64,000 bases of DNA from JAGNXB01 sp942490895 (GCA_942490895.1 CALNZC010000047.1:1-64000), one strand, 5' to 3'. Shown: positions 17,976 through 27,219, numbered from the stretch's first letter. Made by a program: numbers and translations. The notes: generated from the sequence alone by a model not told the origin.

Positions 17976-20195
17976 ATGTTTACCCCTCAACGAATGTGTA
18001 CTGAACTGATGCGCAATGCCTTTCTGGTGTTGATCATCTGGGTCGGTGTTGTGGATTGTACCCAGGCTCAGGATACCCTTACTCGCCCCAGGATCGGCCT
18101 GGTCCTTGCCGGGGGCGGCGCAAAGGGACTCGCACATATCGGAGTGATCAAAGTGTTGGAAGAAGCCGGTTTTGATGTGGATATGGTCGGCGGCACCAGC
18201 ATGGGCTCCATTATCGGCGGGCTCTATGCCCTTGGGTATGATGCGAAGACGATGGAAGCTCAGGTCGCAAACCTGGATTGGGACTGGATGCTGAGCCAGA
18301 CACCTGAACCCGAAACGCAACCATTGCCCGAACGCGAGGCAACCTCACGATATCAATTGTCTGTGCCCCTGAAAGGTTTCAAGCTCTCTCTTCCATCCGG
18401 GTTTAACAACGGACAGAAGATCTATCTCCGAGTGTCCCACCTGACAGAAGACTTTCACGAGGTGACTCATTTTCATGACTTGCCACGTGACTTCTTTTGC
18501 ATTGCTTGTGATTACTATACCGGTGAAGAGGTTATTCTGGATCATGGATTCCTGCCAGATGCCATGCGCGCATCGTCATCTATTCCCAGTTTTTTCTCTC
18601 CGGTCCTACTGGAAGACCGGATCCTGATCGACGGTGGATGGATCAATAATTTTCCAGTAGAACGAATGAAAGAACGAGGCGCCGATATCATTATCGGGGT
18701 GGATTTTCCAAAACACAAAGCCAATCTGAATGCTGATCTCAGTCTGGTGGATGTGCTGATCCAATCAGGGTCCTATGTGAATACCCGATACAATCAGATC
18801 AATCGAGATCTCTGTGATGTGTTGATCATTCCAGAGTTGGGTAATTTGTCGGCGGCTGATTATCAACAGGCGGATACCATCGTCCGCTTGGGCGAGATGG
18901 CTGCTCGAAAACAATTTGACCGCCTTCGGTTCCTCGCGGATTCCCTCCGCATTCAGCCCAGGAAATTGCGCAATCCACTTCCCACTGGCGAACGGGAGAT
19001 CACCGATATCCAAATAACGGGTCTGGGAATTACGGAGAAGAAAGTGCTAGATCATTTTCTCAACGCAGACTATCGTGGACCTGCGCATCCATCCGAATAT
19101 TTGCGCATTGCCAATAACCTTTATGGCACTGGCGATTATGATCAGGTTTCCTATCGGATCAATCAGGATTCTCTGGAAGGGGGATATCTGTTCCGGTTGG
19201 ATTTAAAGAAAAAGGCCACACCGGCCAGCCTCAACTTCAGCCTCAACTATACGACAGATTATAAGGCGGCTTTGCTCCTGAATTATACCCGGAGAAACTG
19301 GCTGTTCAATGGCAATCGACTGCTCATTGATCTCATCGTCTCCGAAAATCCGGTCGTTCGAATGCGCTCCCATTCTGTTTTGGGGTCGGGTTGGCGCCCC
19401 CTGGTTGAAACAAGTTATTTCCGTTTCCGACAACCCCTTTATATCGATAACAAAGTATTCAGTCGCTATGTGATGGAGCATATTTCTGCCGGGGTTGGCG
19501 TTCAGAGTTTACTACAGACCAATACCCTTCTTGGCATCATTGTCGAATACAAACACACTGGGTTTTTTGGGGATGCCTTTGATCTGTTAGGAGAAGGGAA
19601 GGCTCAGTTTGATCTGCTGAACGTTCGAACTTTTTTCCAATACAAACCATACCGCGATCCACGACGACCTCGTGGGCCCCAGGTGGAACTTGAACTCGTT
19701 TTTTCTTCCGATCTGGATAAAGGCGTGCTCCAGGGCCCAGCCACATTCTATCGGGCCCTGATTTCACAGAGTATGGTGATGGGGCCACGATGGTCCTTCA
19801 ATGCAACACTGCGAAGCAGAAGTACAATCAGCCGTCCATTGGTCGGCCCCAATACCATTTTTGGAGGCGGGTATGGTGCCAGTTATCCGTTGAACCTGAC
19901 CCCCGTTATGGGTTATGAACGGATGGAGCTCACCGCGGATGGGGGGCTTCATCTCCTGGGAGCAGAGATCGTTTATACCCTGATGAAAAATCATGAATTG
20001 ATGGTCGTTGCCAATGATGGCTGGATCACGTCGCGAAAGGAGACCGATCGTCTATCCTTTTCCGTTGACCGCATTGGCGGGTTTGGCGGGGGATATGTCT
20101 ACCGGTCACCTATCGGGCCGCTCCAGATGATTGCCGGTAGAAACTATGCACATCCTGACTGGGGATTGTACCTCTATCTCGGACACTGGTTCTAG
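17976..20195 (+). CDS. Patatin-like phospholipase fused to a POTRA/BamA-type outer-membrane barrel
   Basis: About 739 residues. The start is uncertain: a GAGG-like site precedes 17976, and 18009 (MRNAFLVLIIWVGVV) would give a compact signal peptide. After the signal (ending DCTQAQ) comes the patatin domain with the oxyanion loop LAGGGAKGLAHIGV, the nucleophile elbow GGTSMGSI and the catalytic Asp in DGGWINNFPVE. A POTRA-like segment (REITDIQITGLGITEKKVLDHF) and a long C-terminal barrel (bacterial surface antigen type) follow, ending in LYLYLGHWF with a terminal aromatic. This is the PlpD/RssA-type architecture in which the barrel anchors a lipid acyl hydrolase in the outer membrane. Confidence 0.9.
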   Translation: MFTPQRMCTELMRNAFLVLIIWVGVVDCTQAQDTLTRPRIGLVLAGGGAKGLAHIGVIKVLEEAGFDVDMVGGTSMGSIIGGLYALGYDAKTMEAQVANLDWDWMLSQTPEPETQPLPEREATSRYQLSVPLKGFKLSLPSGFNNGQKIYLRVSHLTEDFHEVTHFHDLPRDFFCIACDYYTGEEVILDHGFLPDAMRASSSIPSFFSPVLLEDRILIDGGWINNFPVERMKERGADIIIGVDFPKHKANLNADLSLVDVLIQSGSYVNTRYNQINRDLCDVLIIPELGNLSAADYQQADTIVRLGEMAARKQFDRLRFLADSLRIQPRKLRNPLPTGEREITDIQITGLGITEKKVLDHFLNADYRGPAHPSEYLRIANNLYGTGDYDQVSYRINQDSLEGGYLFRLDLKKKATPASLNFSLNYTTDYKAALLLNYTRRNWLFNGNRLLIDLIVSENPVVRMRSHSVLGSGWRPLVETSYFRFRQPLYIDNKVFSRYVMEHISAGVGVQSLLQTNTLLGIIVEYKHTGFFGDAFDLLGEGKAQFDLLNVRTFFQYKPYRDPRRPRGPQVELELVFSSDLDKGVLQGPATFYRALISQSMVMGPRWSFNATLRSRSTISRPLVGPNTIFGGGYGASYPLNLTPVMGYERMELTADGGLHLLGAEIVYTLMKNHELMVVANDGWITSRKETDRLSFSVDRIGGFGGGYVYRSPIGPLQMIAGRNYAHPDWGLYLYLGHWF

Positions 20196-20201
20196 GGCGG
20201 C

Positions 20202-20233
20202 GGCCATCAGGTTACCCGGGGACCTGGATGGCC
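20202..20233 (+). terminator. Stem-loop after the patatin-barrel gene
   Basis: GGCCATCAGGT pairs with ACCTGGATGGCC (eleven pairs, one bulged base) around a short loop, starting seven bases after the stop. There is no T-run after it, so it may be a 3'-end stabilising hairpin and not an intrinsic terminator. Confidence 0.45.
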
Positions 20234-20295
20234 AGACTTCCCGAGTAGCCATGCCTTGAGAAAATCCTGTATTTTTCGCCTTGAAAACGATCTGA

Positions 20296-20826
20296 ATGAG
20301 ATACGCAATGAAACTAAGCTTGATTTTGATTGGCCTTAGCCTGGGTGGTTATGCCCAAGCACAATTATCCATGAGTGCTGTTCCCCCCTCGGTCAGGCTT
20401 TCAGGGGCGCAGGGTGGCAAAGTCGCCGGTGGGGACTGGTCTTCTTCGGAGATCAAGGGTAAGGTCTTTACCGTCATGTATGTTGATCCGGATGAGAAGG
20501 ACCTCAACGAACATGTGGAGCGATCCCTGAAATCAGAAAATTTTCCCCGGGATAAATATGGCTCCATGGCTATAGTCAATACGGCAGCAACATGGAAGCC
20601 GGATGCAGTCATCAGGATGATCCTGAAAGGAAAGCAGAAAGACTATCCGGACTCCATCTATGTCATGGATCAGGATAAGGTGCTTGTTCAGAAGTGGGGT
20701 TTGAAAGACGACAGTTACCACGTGCTCACTTTTGGCAAGGATGGTGCGCTGTTGTATAGCAAATCCGGGGCGTTAAGCGATCAGGATATTCAGCAACTGA
20801 AGCGGATCATTCGCGCCAATTTATAG
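20296..20826 (+). CDS. YtfJ-like periplasmic thioredoxin-fold protein
   Basis: 176 residues; a second ATG four codons in (MKLSLILIGLSLGGYAQA) begins an equally good signal peptide. The mature part follows the YtfJ pattern: WSSSEIKGKVFTVMYVDPDEK, then KSENFPRDKYGSMAIVNTAATW, a second half DSIYVMDQDKVLVQKWGL, and HVLTFGKDGALLYSKSGALS at the end. YtfJ proteins have a thioredoxin-like fold without the CxxC redox pair, and none is visible here. Role unknown. It is followed by a divergent second copy, which suggests a local duplication. Confidence 0.75.
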   Translation: MRYAMKLSLILIGLSLGGYAQAQLSMSAVPPSVRLSGAQGGKVAGGDWSSSEIKGKVFTVMYVDPDEKDLNEHVERSLKSENFPRDKYGSMAIVNTAATWKPDAVIRMILKGKQKDYPDSIYVMDQDKVLVQKWGLKDDSYHVLTFGKDGALLYSKSGALSDQDIQQLKRIIRANL

Positions 20827-20932
20827 ACGATCGGGATTGTGCGGCACCTTCAGATGGGCTAGATCTCACTTGTTTCTTCAGGGGTGCAGTCCATTTCGGA
20901 GGTTAAACAAAGTGCCCCTATCTTTACACGTG

Positions 20933-21532
20933 ATGAAGTCATTGTATTGCATCCTTCTTTTACTGGTCCTCGGTCCTCGTTGGGGTTCTACTCAACCGGC
21001 GCAGGGGGAGCTATTTCCTACCATAACCCTTGCTGAAGAAAATGGTGGCAAACTTGGAGGAGGGGCCTGGAAATGCAGTGACATTAAAGGTAGACCCTGT
21101 CTGATCGTGGTGATCAATCCGGATCATCAGGACATGTTGGCTCCGATTGAAAAGGCGATAGGCGAATGCCATCTTCAAACGAATGAAGGAAGCCTGGTCA
21201 AAGTGATGGATACCCAATCTTCATGGAAGCCGGATGGCATGATTCAAGCAGGGGCATGGCTGAGCCACCTGGCGGGAAAAGTCGATGAAGCACGGAAAAA
21301 CGGGATCGTTCAAGCGCTGTTTACCGATCGAAAAAGCAAACCCGCCAACTGGTCGGTAGTCTATGATCAAAACCGGGTTTTCCGAAATGAACTCCATTTG
21401 AATGACCGCCCCATTCATATTTTCCTGTTGGATAAACGAGGTGTCATCGTCAGTTACCATTCCGGTAAGCCATCAGACACAAATGCGCGGGTGTGGATGC
21501 AAATGATCAAAAATCTGGGCGCATCATCCTAA
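20933..21532 (+). CDS. Second, divergent YtfJ-like exported protein
   Basis: 199 residues from 20933, where the signal peptide starts (MKSLYCILLLLVLGPRWG); the frame is open 32 codons upstream. It shares the layout of the preceding protein: GGKLGGGAWKCSDIKGRPCLIVVINPDHQ, then MDTQSSWKPDGMIQAG, and IFLLDKRGVIVSYHSGKPSD near the end. An extra insert (SHLAGKVDEARKNGIV) and two cysteines around the first strand set it apart. The two genes are 106 bases apart and look like paralogues. The function is not known. Confidence 0.7.
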   Translation: MKSLYCILLLLVLGPRWGSTQPAQGELFPTITLAEENGGKLGGGAWKCSDIKGRPCLIVVINPDHQDMLAPIEKAIGECHLQTNEGSLVKVMDTQSSWKPDGMIQAGAWLSHLAGKVDEARKNGIVQALFTDRKSKPANWSVVYDQNRVFRNELHLNDRPIHIFLLDKRGVIVSYHSGKPSDTNARVWMQMIKNLGASS

Positions 21533-21831
21533 GATGTTCGAGAATCCAATCAGGATAACCTCCATTTCTTTCCGGAAACTATTCATCGATCGACCAGATT
21601 GTCTACTCTGATGAAGCGTAGCGCCCAGATCCTGGGCCAATGCCAATAGTTCTTGTCGGATTGTTTGAGTCAAGAGGAACAAGGCCATGTTCATTTACGA
21701 TGTCAGACAACATCTGGCAACAGGGCTGTTCATGGTAGTTGATGATGGGTGTGAATATGGATGGATTGACATGGAGTGGATCCAAAATGGAAACACGATA
21801 TTCCTTATATTGCGATAAATACAACTCTTTC
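21533..21831 (+). other. Upstream region of the patatin-TIR trio
   Basis: About 300 bases. In-frame ATGs at 21739 and 21787 would extend the patatin protein by 31 or 15 residues, but the sequence they add has no family character. The AT-rich patch just before 21832 probably contains the promoter. No clear -7 box or operator was found. Confidence 0.35.
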
Positions 21832-23208
21832 ATGTCGGCTTCTGCATTGCATCAACGACTCACTTCTCCAGGCCCGAAACGTATTCTGGCACTTGATGGT
21901 GGTGGCGTTCGTGGGGTCCTTACTTTAGGCTATCTCGAGAGAATGGAAGCCATTCTGCGAAAGCGTCATGGGAATCCAGATCTTCGACTTTCCGATTATT
22001 TTGATTTGATCGGAGGAACAAGTACCGGTTCCATTATCGCAGCAGGTCTGGCAGTCGGCATGACTGCCTCGGAGATCAAGAAGCATTACCTCAAACTTGG
22101 AGCAACCATCTTTTCAAAGAAAAAGGGAGTGCTGCCCTACTTGACAAAAGGGGTCAAATATGACAGCTCACCGATGGATAAAGCCCTGAAGGACATCCTG
22201 GGGGATACCCTCATGGGCGACCAGGACAGGATCAAAACAGGCCTGTGCATTGTGACCAAAAGGGCGGATACGTTTAGTACCTGGCCCATCATCAACCACC
22301 CGGACGGAAAGTATTACAAGGACAATAAGGATTTGCCACTCTGGCAAGTGGTTCGAGCCAGTACAGCAGCACCGACCTATTTCCTGCCTGTTATTTTTAA
22401 AGTTGGAGAAAAGGAAAAGGGTGCATTTATAGACGGTGGGATCAGTATGTTCAATAATCCCTCATTGCAACTTTTTCTCATTGCGACACTCAGGGGATTT
22501 CCCTTTCACTGGCCGAAGGGGACAAATAAAATCTTGCTGGTTTCCTGTGGGACAGGGGCGATCAACCACATTTATGAGGTGAATGATATGAAAAATCCCA
22601 GTCTGATGACATGGGCAAGCTTGCTGCCAGAACATTTTCTTTCCGATGCGAATCACTACAATCAATTGATCTTGCAAATGCTGTCAGATTCACCCACAGC
22701 AAAAGAGATCGATTCTGAAGTTGGCGATTTGAAGCACGACCGGTTGAATGAAAAACATGTGTTGAGCTACTTGCGTTTCAATGTCCAATTGGACGTTGAA
22801 TCCTTAAATGAACTTGGATTTCCAGTAGATCGGAAAAAGGCGATCGCTATCTCGAAAATGGACAATCCTAAAAATATTGGCATCCTGGCAGAGATCGGGG
22901 AGCGTCATGCCGATCAACTCCTCAAGCCAGGGCTGTTCCCAAAAAGTTTCGATCTGTCTGCCCCGACTGAAGAGGTCATCCAGCGATTTACGGCAGGAAA
23001 GGCACACCGCCTTCCCTTCGAATCAGTTATAAAAAAGCCTGTTATCGTCAAGGCAGTCAAAATTGACAAGGCTTTTGAAGTGGAATCCCTCGAAGGTATC
23101 ATGACCGGAAAGCCCGGAGATTATTTGATGAAAGGAGTCAATGGGGAGTATTATATCTGCGATAATGCGATTTTTCGAAAAACCTATGAAAAGGCAGATC
23201 CCTCATGA
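21832..23208 (+). CDS. Cytosolic patatin-like phospholipase (CapV-like in motifs)
   Basis: 458 residues from the start at 21832 (MSASALHQRL). No signal peptide. The oxyanion loop is LALDGGGVRGVLTLGYLE (DGGGVRG at 22-28), the nucleophile elbow is GGTSTGSIIA with Ser64, and the catalytic Asp is D201 in FIDGGISMFNNP. The DGGGxRG form is that of cytosolic patatins, including those used as membrane-degrading effectors in bacterial immunity (CBASS CapV). The C-terminal 200 residues are unlike any domain I can name. The stop overlaps the start of the TIR gene (ATGA), so the two proteins are made together. A role in a conflict or stress system is inferred from this pairing. Confidence 0.85.
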   Translation: MSASALHQRLTSPGPKRILALDGGGVRGVLTLGYLERMEAILRKRHGNPDLRLSDYFDLIGGTSTGSIIAAGLAVGMTASEIKKHYLKLGATIFSKKKGVLPYLTKGVKYDSSPMDKALKDILGDTLMGDQDRIKTGLCIVTKRADTFSTWPIINHPDGKYYKDNKDLPLWQVVRASTAAPTYFLPVIFKVGEKEKGAFIDGGISMFNNPSLQLFLIATLRGFPFHWPKGTNKILLVSCGTGAINHIYEVNDMKNPSLMTWASLLPEHFLSDANHYNQLILQMLSDSPTAKEIDSEVGDLKHDRLNEKHVLSYLRFNVQLDVESLNELGFPVDRKKAIAISKMDNPKNIGILAEIGERHADQLLKPGLFPKSFDLSAPTEEVIQRFTAGKAHRLPFESVIKKPVIVKAVKIDKAFEVESLEGIMTGKPGDYLMKGVNGEYYICDNAIFRKTYEKADPS

Positions 23209-24641
23209 GTCATGACCATCCGCGGATTTATATTTCTCATGCCTGGGGAGGTGAAAGTGAAGACATCGTCCGGGAAGTAGTGCACGTTTTTGAAGATGCT
23301 GGGCTACCAGTTATTTATGATAAAAAGGACTTGGGTTATCGACAAAGCATCCAGGACTTTATGGTCAATCTGGGGCAGGCGGATGTCATCATTATTGTTG
23401 TCAGCAACAAATATTTGCATTCCGAATATTGCATGTTTGAGTTGCTTCAGATCTACGACAACAATCGAGTACTCGATCGGATATTCCCTATCGTCCTGGA
23501 AGAAGTTCAAATTGCCAAGTCGACCCAACGGCTGGAACTGGTCAAATATTGGGAGCAGGAAACCACACAATTAGAGGAGAAAATCCGAGAGCTGGGATCC
23601 ATTGCCCATATTGAAGGGATCGCTGATGACCTCAACTTGTATCAAACCATCCGCAATCGGATTGCGCGACTGACGGCCATCCTCAAGGACATCAATACAC
23701 TCAATATCCAGATCCACCGAAAGAGTGATTATGCTGATCTGTTGGCCGCAGTTAAACAAAAATTGGAGACACTCACTGCAGCCGAGCTAGAATCTGGAGA
23801 GAAATCACAAATGGTGCCTCCTATTGCTTCACGCACCACACCACAAAAGCGGCGATTGATCTGGCCCTGGATGTTGATCACTGCTGCCGCAATACTGGCC
23901 TTTGTTGGATTCAAATGGTGGGCCGCTGGTTCTGACCTGAAAGGCCATGAAGTTCCGATGGAAGTTGTCCAACAGGAAAGCAAGATGGAACCGCTTATCG
24001 AAGGTTCTGATACAGAGAAACCTGTGGAGGCTGAACCAGCTCGATTGGAACAACAACCCTCCACTCCAGGCAGTGAGGCCCTGCCCATTCGCAAACCTCC
24101 AGCCTTGAAAAAAGCGGACCAGATCAATAATCCAAACGAACAGATTTCTGAACCGACAGCACATCATTCGTCGTCCTTATCCACCTCTGGAGAAACGGCT
24201 CCACCAGTCTCAGTAAAGTCGGATGAACCAAAAGTGAAACCGATCGAAAAGAAGCAGACTTCCAGGACCGTTGACCTCAATATTCCAAAACAGATGATTC
24301 GAGTCGTTCTGGCCAGTACGCTGAGTTCTGATCGAAACCAGGCAGGCGACGAAGTTCAGTTGACCGCTATAGATGAGGTCAAGATTGGTCCCCACATCGT
24401 GATCCGGCCCGGTGCAATGATCCGAGGCGAAGTGACTCGTGCAAAATCCTCATTGAATGGCGTCAAGGGAGAGTTGGCCTTTCGGATGAAAGATGTCCGT
24501 ACGGAAAACGGACAGTGGATGGAATTATCCTACCCGGAATACAGTGATTCACGGAGAGGAGAAGTGATCTTTCCGAAAGGAACAGAACTTGCAAATGTTG
24601 TACTCAAAGAAGCCCGATTGACATGGACCACCGACCAATAA
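23205..24641 (+). CDS. TIR domain, single transmembrane helix and periplasmic tail
   Basis: 478 residues. Residues 7-135 are a TIR domain: RIYISHAWGG, the BB-loop region YDKKDLGYRQSIQDFM, and VIIIVVSNKYLHSEYCMFELL, where Glu79 sits at the position of the catalytic glutamate of TIR NAD hydrolases. A helical extension (LTAILKDINTLNIQIHRKSDYADLL, 157-181) typical of bacterial TIR proteins follows. Then come one membrane helix (219-240), a Pro/Glu/Lys-rich linker to about 350, and a beta-rich domain (DEVQLTAIDEVKIGPHIVIRP, GTELANVVLKEA). The TIR part should be cytoplasmic and the tail periplasmic. The gene overlaps both neighbours. Whether the TIR cleaves NAD+ or only binds partners is unknown. 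Confidence 0.87.
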   Translation: MSHDHPRIYISHAWGGESEDIVREVVHVFEDAGLPVIYDKKDLGYRQSIQDFMVNLGQADVIIIVVSNKYLHSEYCMFELLQIYDNNRVLDRIFPIVLEEVQIAKSTQRLELVKYWEQETTQLEEKIRELGSIAHIEGIADDLNLYQTIRNRIARLTAILKDINTLNIQIHRKSDYADLLAAVKQKLETLTAAELESGEKSQMVPPIASRTTPQKRRLIWPWMLITAAAILAFVGFKWWAAGSDLKGHEVPMEVVQQESKMEPLIEGSDTEKPVEAEPARLEQQPSTPGSEALPIRKPPALKKADQINNPNEQISEPTAHHSSSLSTSGETAPPVSVKSDEPKVKPIEKKQTSRTVDLNIPKQMIRVVLASTLSSDRNQAGDEVQLTAIDEVKIGPHIVIRPGAMIRGEVTRAKSSLNGVKGELAFRMKDVRTENGQWMELSYPEYSDSRRGEVIFPKGTELANVVLKEARLTWTTDQ

Positions 24642-25288
24642 AATCGATTTCAGGACATCTCATTGCCCTGATGATGATGTGTATGTTCTGCATTGCGGAA
24701 AGTCCGATATCAGCGCAGGGCATTCGTTCATCAACAGCAGGGTTCAGTGTTAAAGGTGGCCCTATATGGGAGACCTGGGCTTCTTCTAGCTTTTACCTGG
24801 GGGATGTAGACGGGGAAGCTTTTCTAGGAGGCTACCTGGGTGTCGCTTATGGGTTTGGCCAACGACTGGAGGGCTTTGCGAGTTACCGGTTTGCTGGGGG
24901 ATATACGCAAGAGGACTATGACGCCTACCGCAGCCGGACTTTTGCATTTGGTGTACGTACACATTTTGGAGGCACCCTACACCGTGCAAGACCCTGGTTA
25001 GAAGCCGCATTTGCCTGGCAATCTCTCCAGCTGGATCCGATCTCTTACTTTGATGATTTTGGCAATTATCTGGGTGAGTTTACCATGGTGAACCGGGGTG
25101 CTGCTTTCGAATCGGGGATAGGTGTTCAATATTATCTAACACCCAATCTTGCACTGGATTTTGGTCTCCACGGCAGATTTGGTGCATTCTCTACCATTCA
25201 GATCGACGGGTCAACAGATGACCCGGACGAACGGGTCGGTTTCCGGTTTCTGGGCGTTGGTCTGGGTTTGGCGTACTACCTGAACTGA
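24623..25288 (+). CDS. Outer-membrane beta-barrel protein, third gene of the patatin-TIR unit
   Basis: 221 residues beginning inside the TIR gene (19-base overlap). An N-terminal signal peptide (about residues 9-31, ending PISAQ) precedes a mature part of alternating strands: EGFASYRFAGGY, TFAFGVRTHFGG, PWLEAAFAWQSLQ, AFESGIGVQYYL, LALDFGLHGRFG, and GVGLGLAYYLN at the end. This is an OmpA/OmpW-sized barrel of about eight strands. The overlap implies co-expression with the TIR protein, whose tail would reach the same envelope compartment. It could be an anchor, a sensor or a chance operon member. Confidence 0.78.
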   Translation: MDHRPIKSISGHLIALMMMCMFCIAESPISAQGIRSSTAGFSVKGGPIWETWASSSFYLGDVDGEAFLGGYLGVAYGFGQRLEGFASYRFAGGYTQEDYDAYRSRTFAFGVRTHFGGTLHRARPWLEAAFAWQSLQLDPISYFDDFGNYLGEFTMVNRGAAFESGIGVQYYLTPNLALDFGLHGRFGAFSTIQIDGSTDDPDERVGFRFLGVGLGLAYYLN

Positions 25289-25295
25289 AGCAGGG

Positions 25296-27131
25296 TCAGG
25301 GGATTCTGACCACTTTGATGTATTGGGTTCTTCCATTCCGCATCTGTGCAACCCCCATATACATACCAGGTGTATCCGGAGGATAGAACAGATGGACACC
25401 CCGTCCGTGAATATATTGCTCCAGGACCTTTACCCCACGTATATTATAAAGCGAAAGTGTTCCCGTCTCATCCAATGGCCAATTCAGATACGCGGCGCCT
25501 TCCCTTGAAGGATTGGGATGTACAGTGATCAACTTCAGGTTTTCCTCCTCTGGGATAATGGATGATGTCGATCCACAATCTTCCTGGTAGCCTACCAGCG
25601 CTTCATATTTGGGGAAATATTCATTGGGACAAAACTGACATTCCAGGCTGCCAAAGCTGCCATACTTCTGACTGGGGACACCGATATAGGAGAAGTGCAT
25701 AAATAGGCCAGGATCCTGAGGGGAGCCGAGCGTGCTGAGCGAATCCAGCCATTCCCGATAGAGGGTGTACATCCCGGAATCTCGTTGAGCAGCGACCATA
25801 GCTGGGCCATAATTCTGATCCGTCCCCCAGGGGTCAGGCGTGAGGTGCTGACCTCCTTCGTAATAAAGCATGGGGATACCCAGTTCGTCTGCTATAGATT
25901 CTTGCTGACTGAGGGTCCAATCCCAGGCTTCCTGCAACATGCCTTGATGTGCCCAAAAGAGGACATCCTCGACTGGCACATTGTTCCCCAATGCCTTCAG
26001 AGCAGTATGGCCTTCTCCGGGAATGCCAAAATAGGCCGCTGGTGCAAATGCATCAAAACTGCCCGGGGTCATATTGAATACAACTCGATTACTGACGTCT
26101 TGCCAGGAATGTTGAACACCAACCACCCGCACAATGCGGTCCATTTCATTGGCAAAAACATCAGACCAGATGTCCAGTGCGTTCTGGACAAAGGCAACAG
26201 TGCGTTCCGGCCACGGGATATTCTGATTCCCCTGTTCATTGAGGTAGTGAGTCTGGTCAAAGAGCCAGTTCCAGGTCTCGTTGGAGTATTCGACATAGAG
26301 TTTTCGTTCCGGCTCCAGTTGATCGCGAAACAGTTCGGCCATAGTTTGGATGTACTCGTCGCTGGCCAGGTGGGGGATGCAGACCCAGGCGTCTTTGTCC
26401 AGGTCGTTGCAGGCCTTGATCATGAGTTCATAAGGCATCCCGACATCAGTAAAAACATAGTCATCGAGATGCGCACGGTCAGTCCACTCCTGGAGAGGAG
26501 AGTTGTTGGTATATCCCCAGTCCATGAATCGAAGGGCGGAGAATGGAGCCAACTTGTCCTTCCATTCAGTGCACCAGATCTCTTCGAAATAGGTATCTTC
26601 TGTTCCCGGCATCAGGAAGCGGATATTGCGGATGTGATTGGCTGGATCGGTTTCATTGATCTCCAGGGCCATGATATCAGCGACCCCGGGGGTGACATTG
26701 ACTTCCATTCTTCCCGGTTCGGATTTGATCACCTGGGCATCCCAACGCAAGGTGATGGTGCCTTCTCCTTCGTAGAGGAGGATATAGGTGCCAGCCGGAA
26801 GTACTTCGGTGTTGGCCCAGACGGTCAGGACGATTTGAGGGGCTTCTGTGCCGGGGATGTTTTCGACGGGCACTTCTGTAGGCCAACCGTTTTCATCGAG
26901 GTCAAAATGGGAGAGCACTTGTGTGTCCCAGGGATTGACGCCACCTCCGACCCAGTAGGCATTGTGGGTCGTCCAGGTACGGGCGTATTTCATAATGTCC
27001 ACCAGGGGCCATTCGCTTCCATAGTCGGCTGGACCGGCCAGGTTGGTCCCGATCCGTAATGGACAATCTTTTTGTGCAGATGAAAGGCCTATAAAGCCCA
27101 GTGTGAGTGCCAGAAGAAAGATGAAACGCAT
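25296..27131 (-). CDS. Secreted glycoside hydrolase-like protein with T9SS sorting domain
   Basis: 611 residues. Signal peptide MRFIFLLALTLGFIGLSSA. The body begins LRIGTNLAGPADYGSEWP, a start seen in a group of Bacteroidota and Planctomycetes proteins of unclear activity. A candidate acid/base Glu sits in KLYVEYSNETWNWLF (clan GH-A style NE), and a possible nucleophile in MLYYEGGQHL. The last 80 residues are a T9SS type A sorting domain (VHPNPSREGAAYLNWP, SLYNIRGVKVLEQYI, YIKVVRIP). It would be released or displayed at the cell surface. Carbohydrate hydrolysis is suggested by these motifs only. It is convergent with the TIR operon, with seven bases between stops. Confidence 0.8.
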   Translation of the reverse strand: MRFIFLLALTLGFIGLSSAQKDCPLRIGTNLAGPADYGSEWPLVDIMKYARTWTTHNAYWVGGGVNPWDTQVLSHFDLDENGWPTEVPVENIPGTEAPQIVLTVWANTEVLPAGTYILLYEGEGTITLRWDAQVIKSEPGRMEVNVTPGVADIMALEINETDPANHIRNIRFLMPGTEDTYFEEIWCTEWKDKLAPFSALRFMDWGYTNNSPLQEWTDRAHLDDYVFTDVGMPYELMIKACNDLDKDAWVCIPHLASDEYIQTMAELFRDQLEPERKLYVEYSNETWNWLFDQTHYLNEQGNQNIPWPERTVAFVQNALDIWSDVFANEMDRIVRVVGVQHSWQDVSNRVVFNMTPGSFDAFAPAAYFGIPGEGHTALKALGNNVPVEDVLFWAHQGMLQEAWDWTLSQQESIADELGIPMLYYEGGQHLTPDPWGTDQNYGPAMVAAQRDSGMYTLYREWLDSLSTLGSPQDPGLFMHFSYIGVPSQKYGSFGSLECQFCPNEYFPKYEALVGYQEDCGSTSSIIPEEENLKLITVHPNPSREGAAYLNWPLDETGTLSLYNIRGVKVLEQYIHGRGVHLFYPPDTPGMYMGVAQMRNGRTQYIKVVRIP

Positions 27132-27219
27132 ATCAGAGGGAATTTTTCGAAATAACTCAATAACTCAATCACTCAATAACCTTCCAATTATAGAAGCTGT
27201 CAAGCCTAAATACGCTGCA

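Noticed and set aside
21832..24641. Complete CBASS or Thoeris system
   Set aside because: No CD-NTase, Cap2/Cap3 or ThsA-type SLOG gene is adjacent; only effector-type domains are seen, so a known system name is not justified.
25785..27059. Long plus-strand open frame (424 codons) opposite the secreted glycosidase-like gene
   Set aside because: It is antisense to a gene with a clear signal peptide and T9SS domain, has no domain of its own, and reflects codon bias of the real gene.
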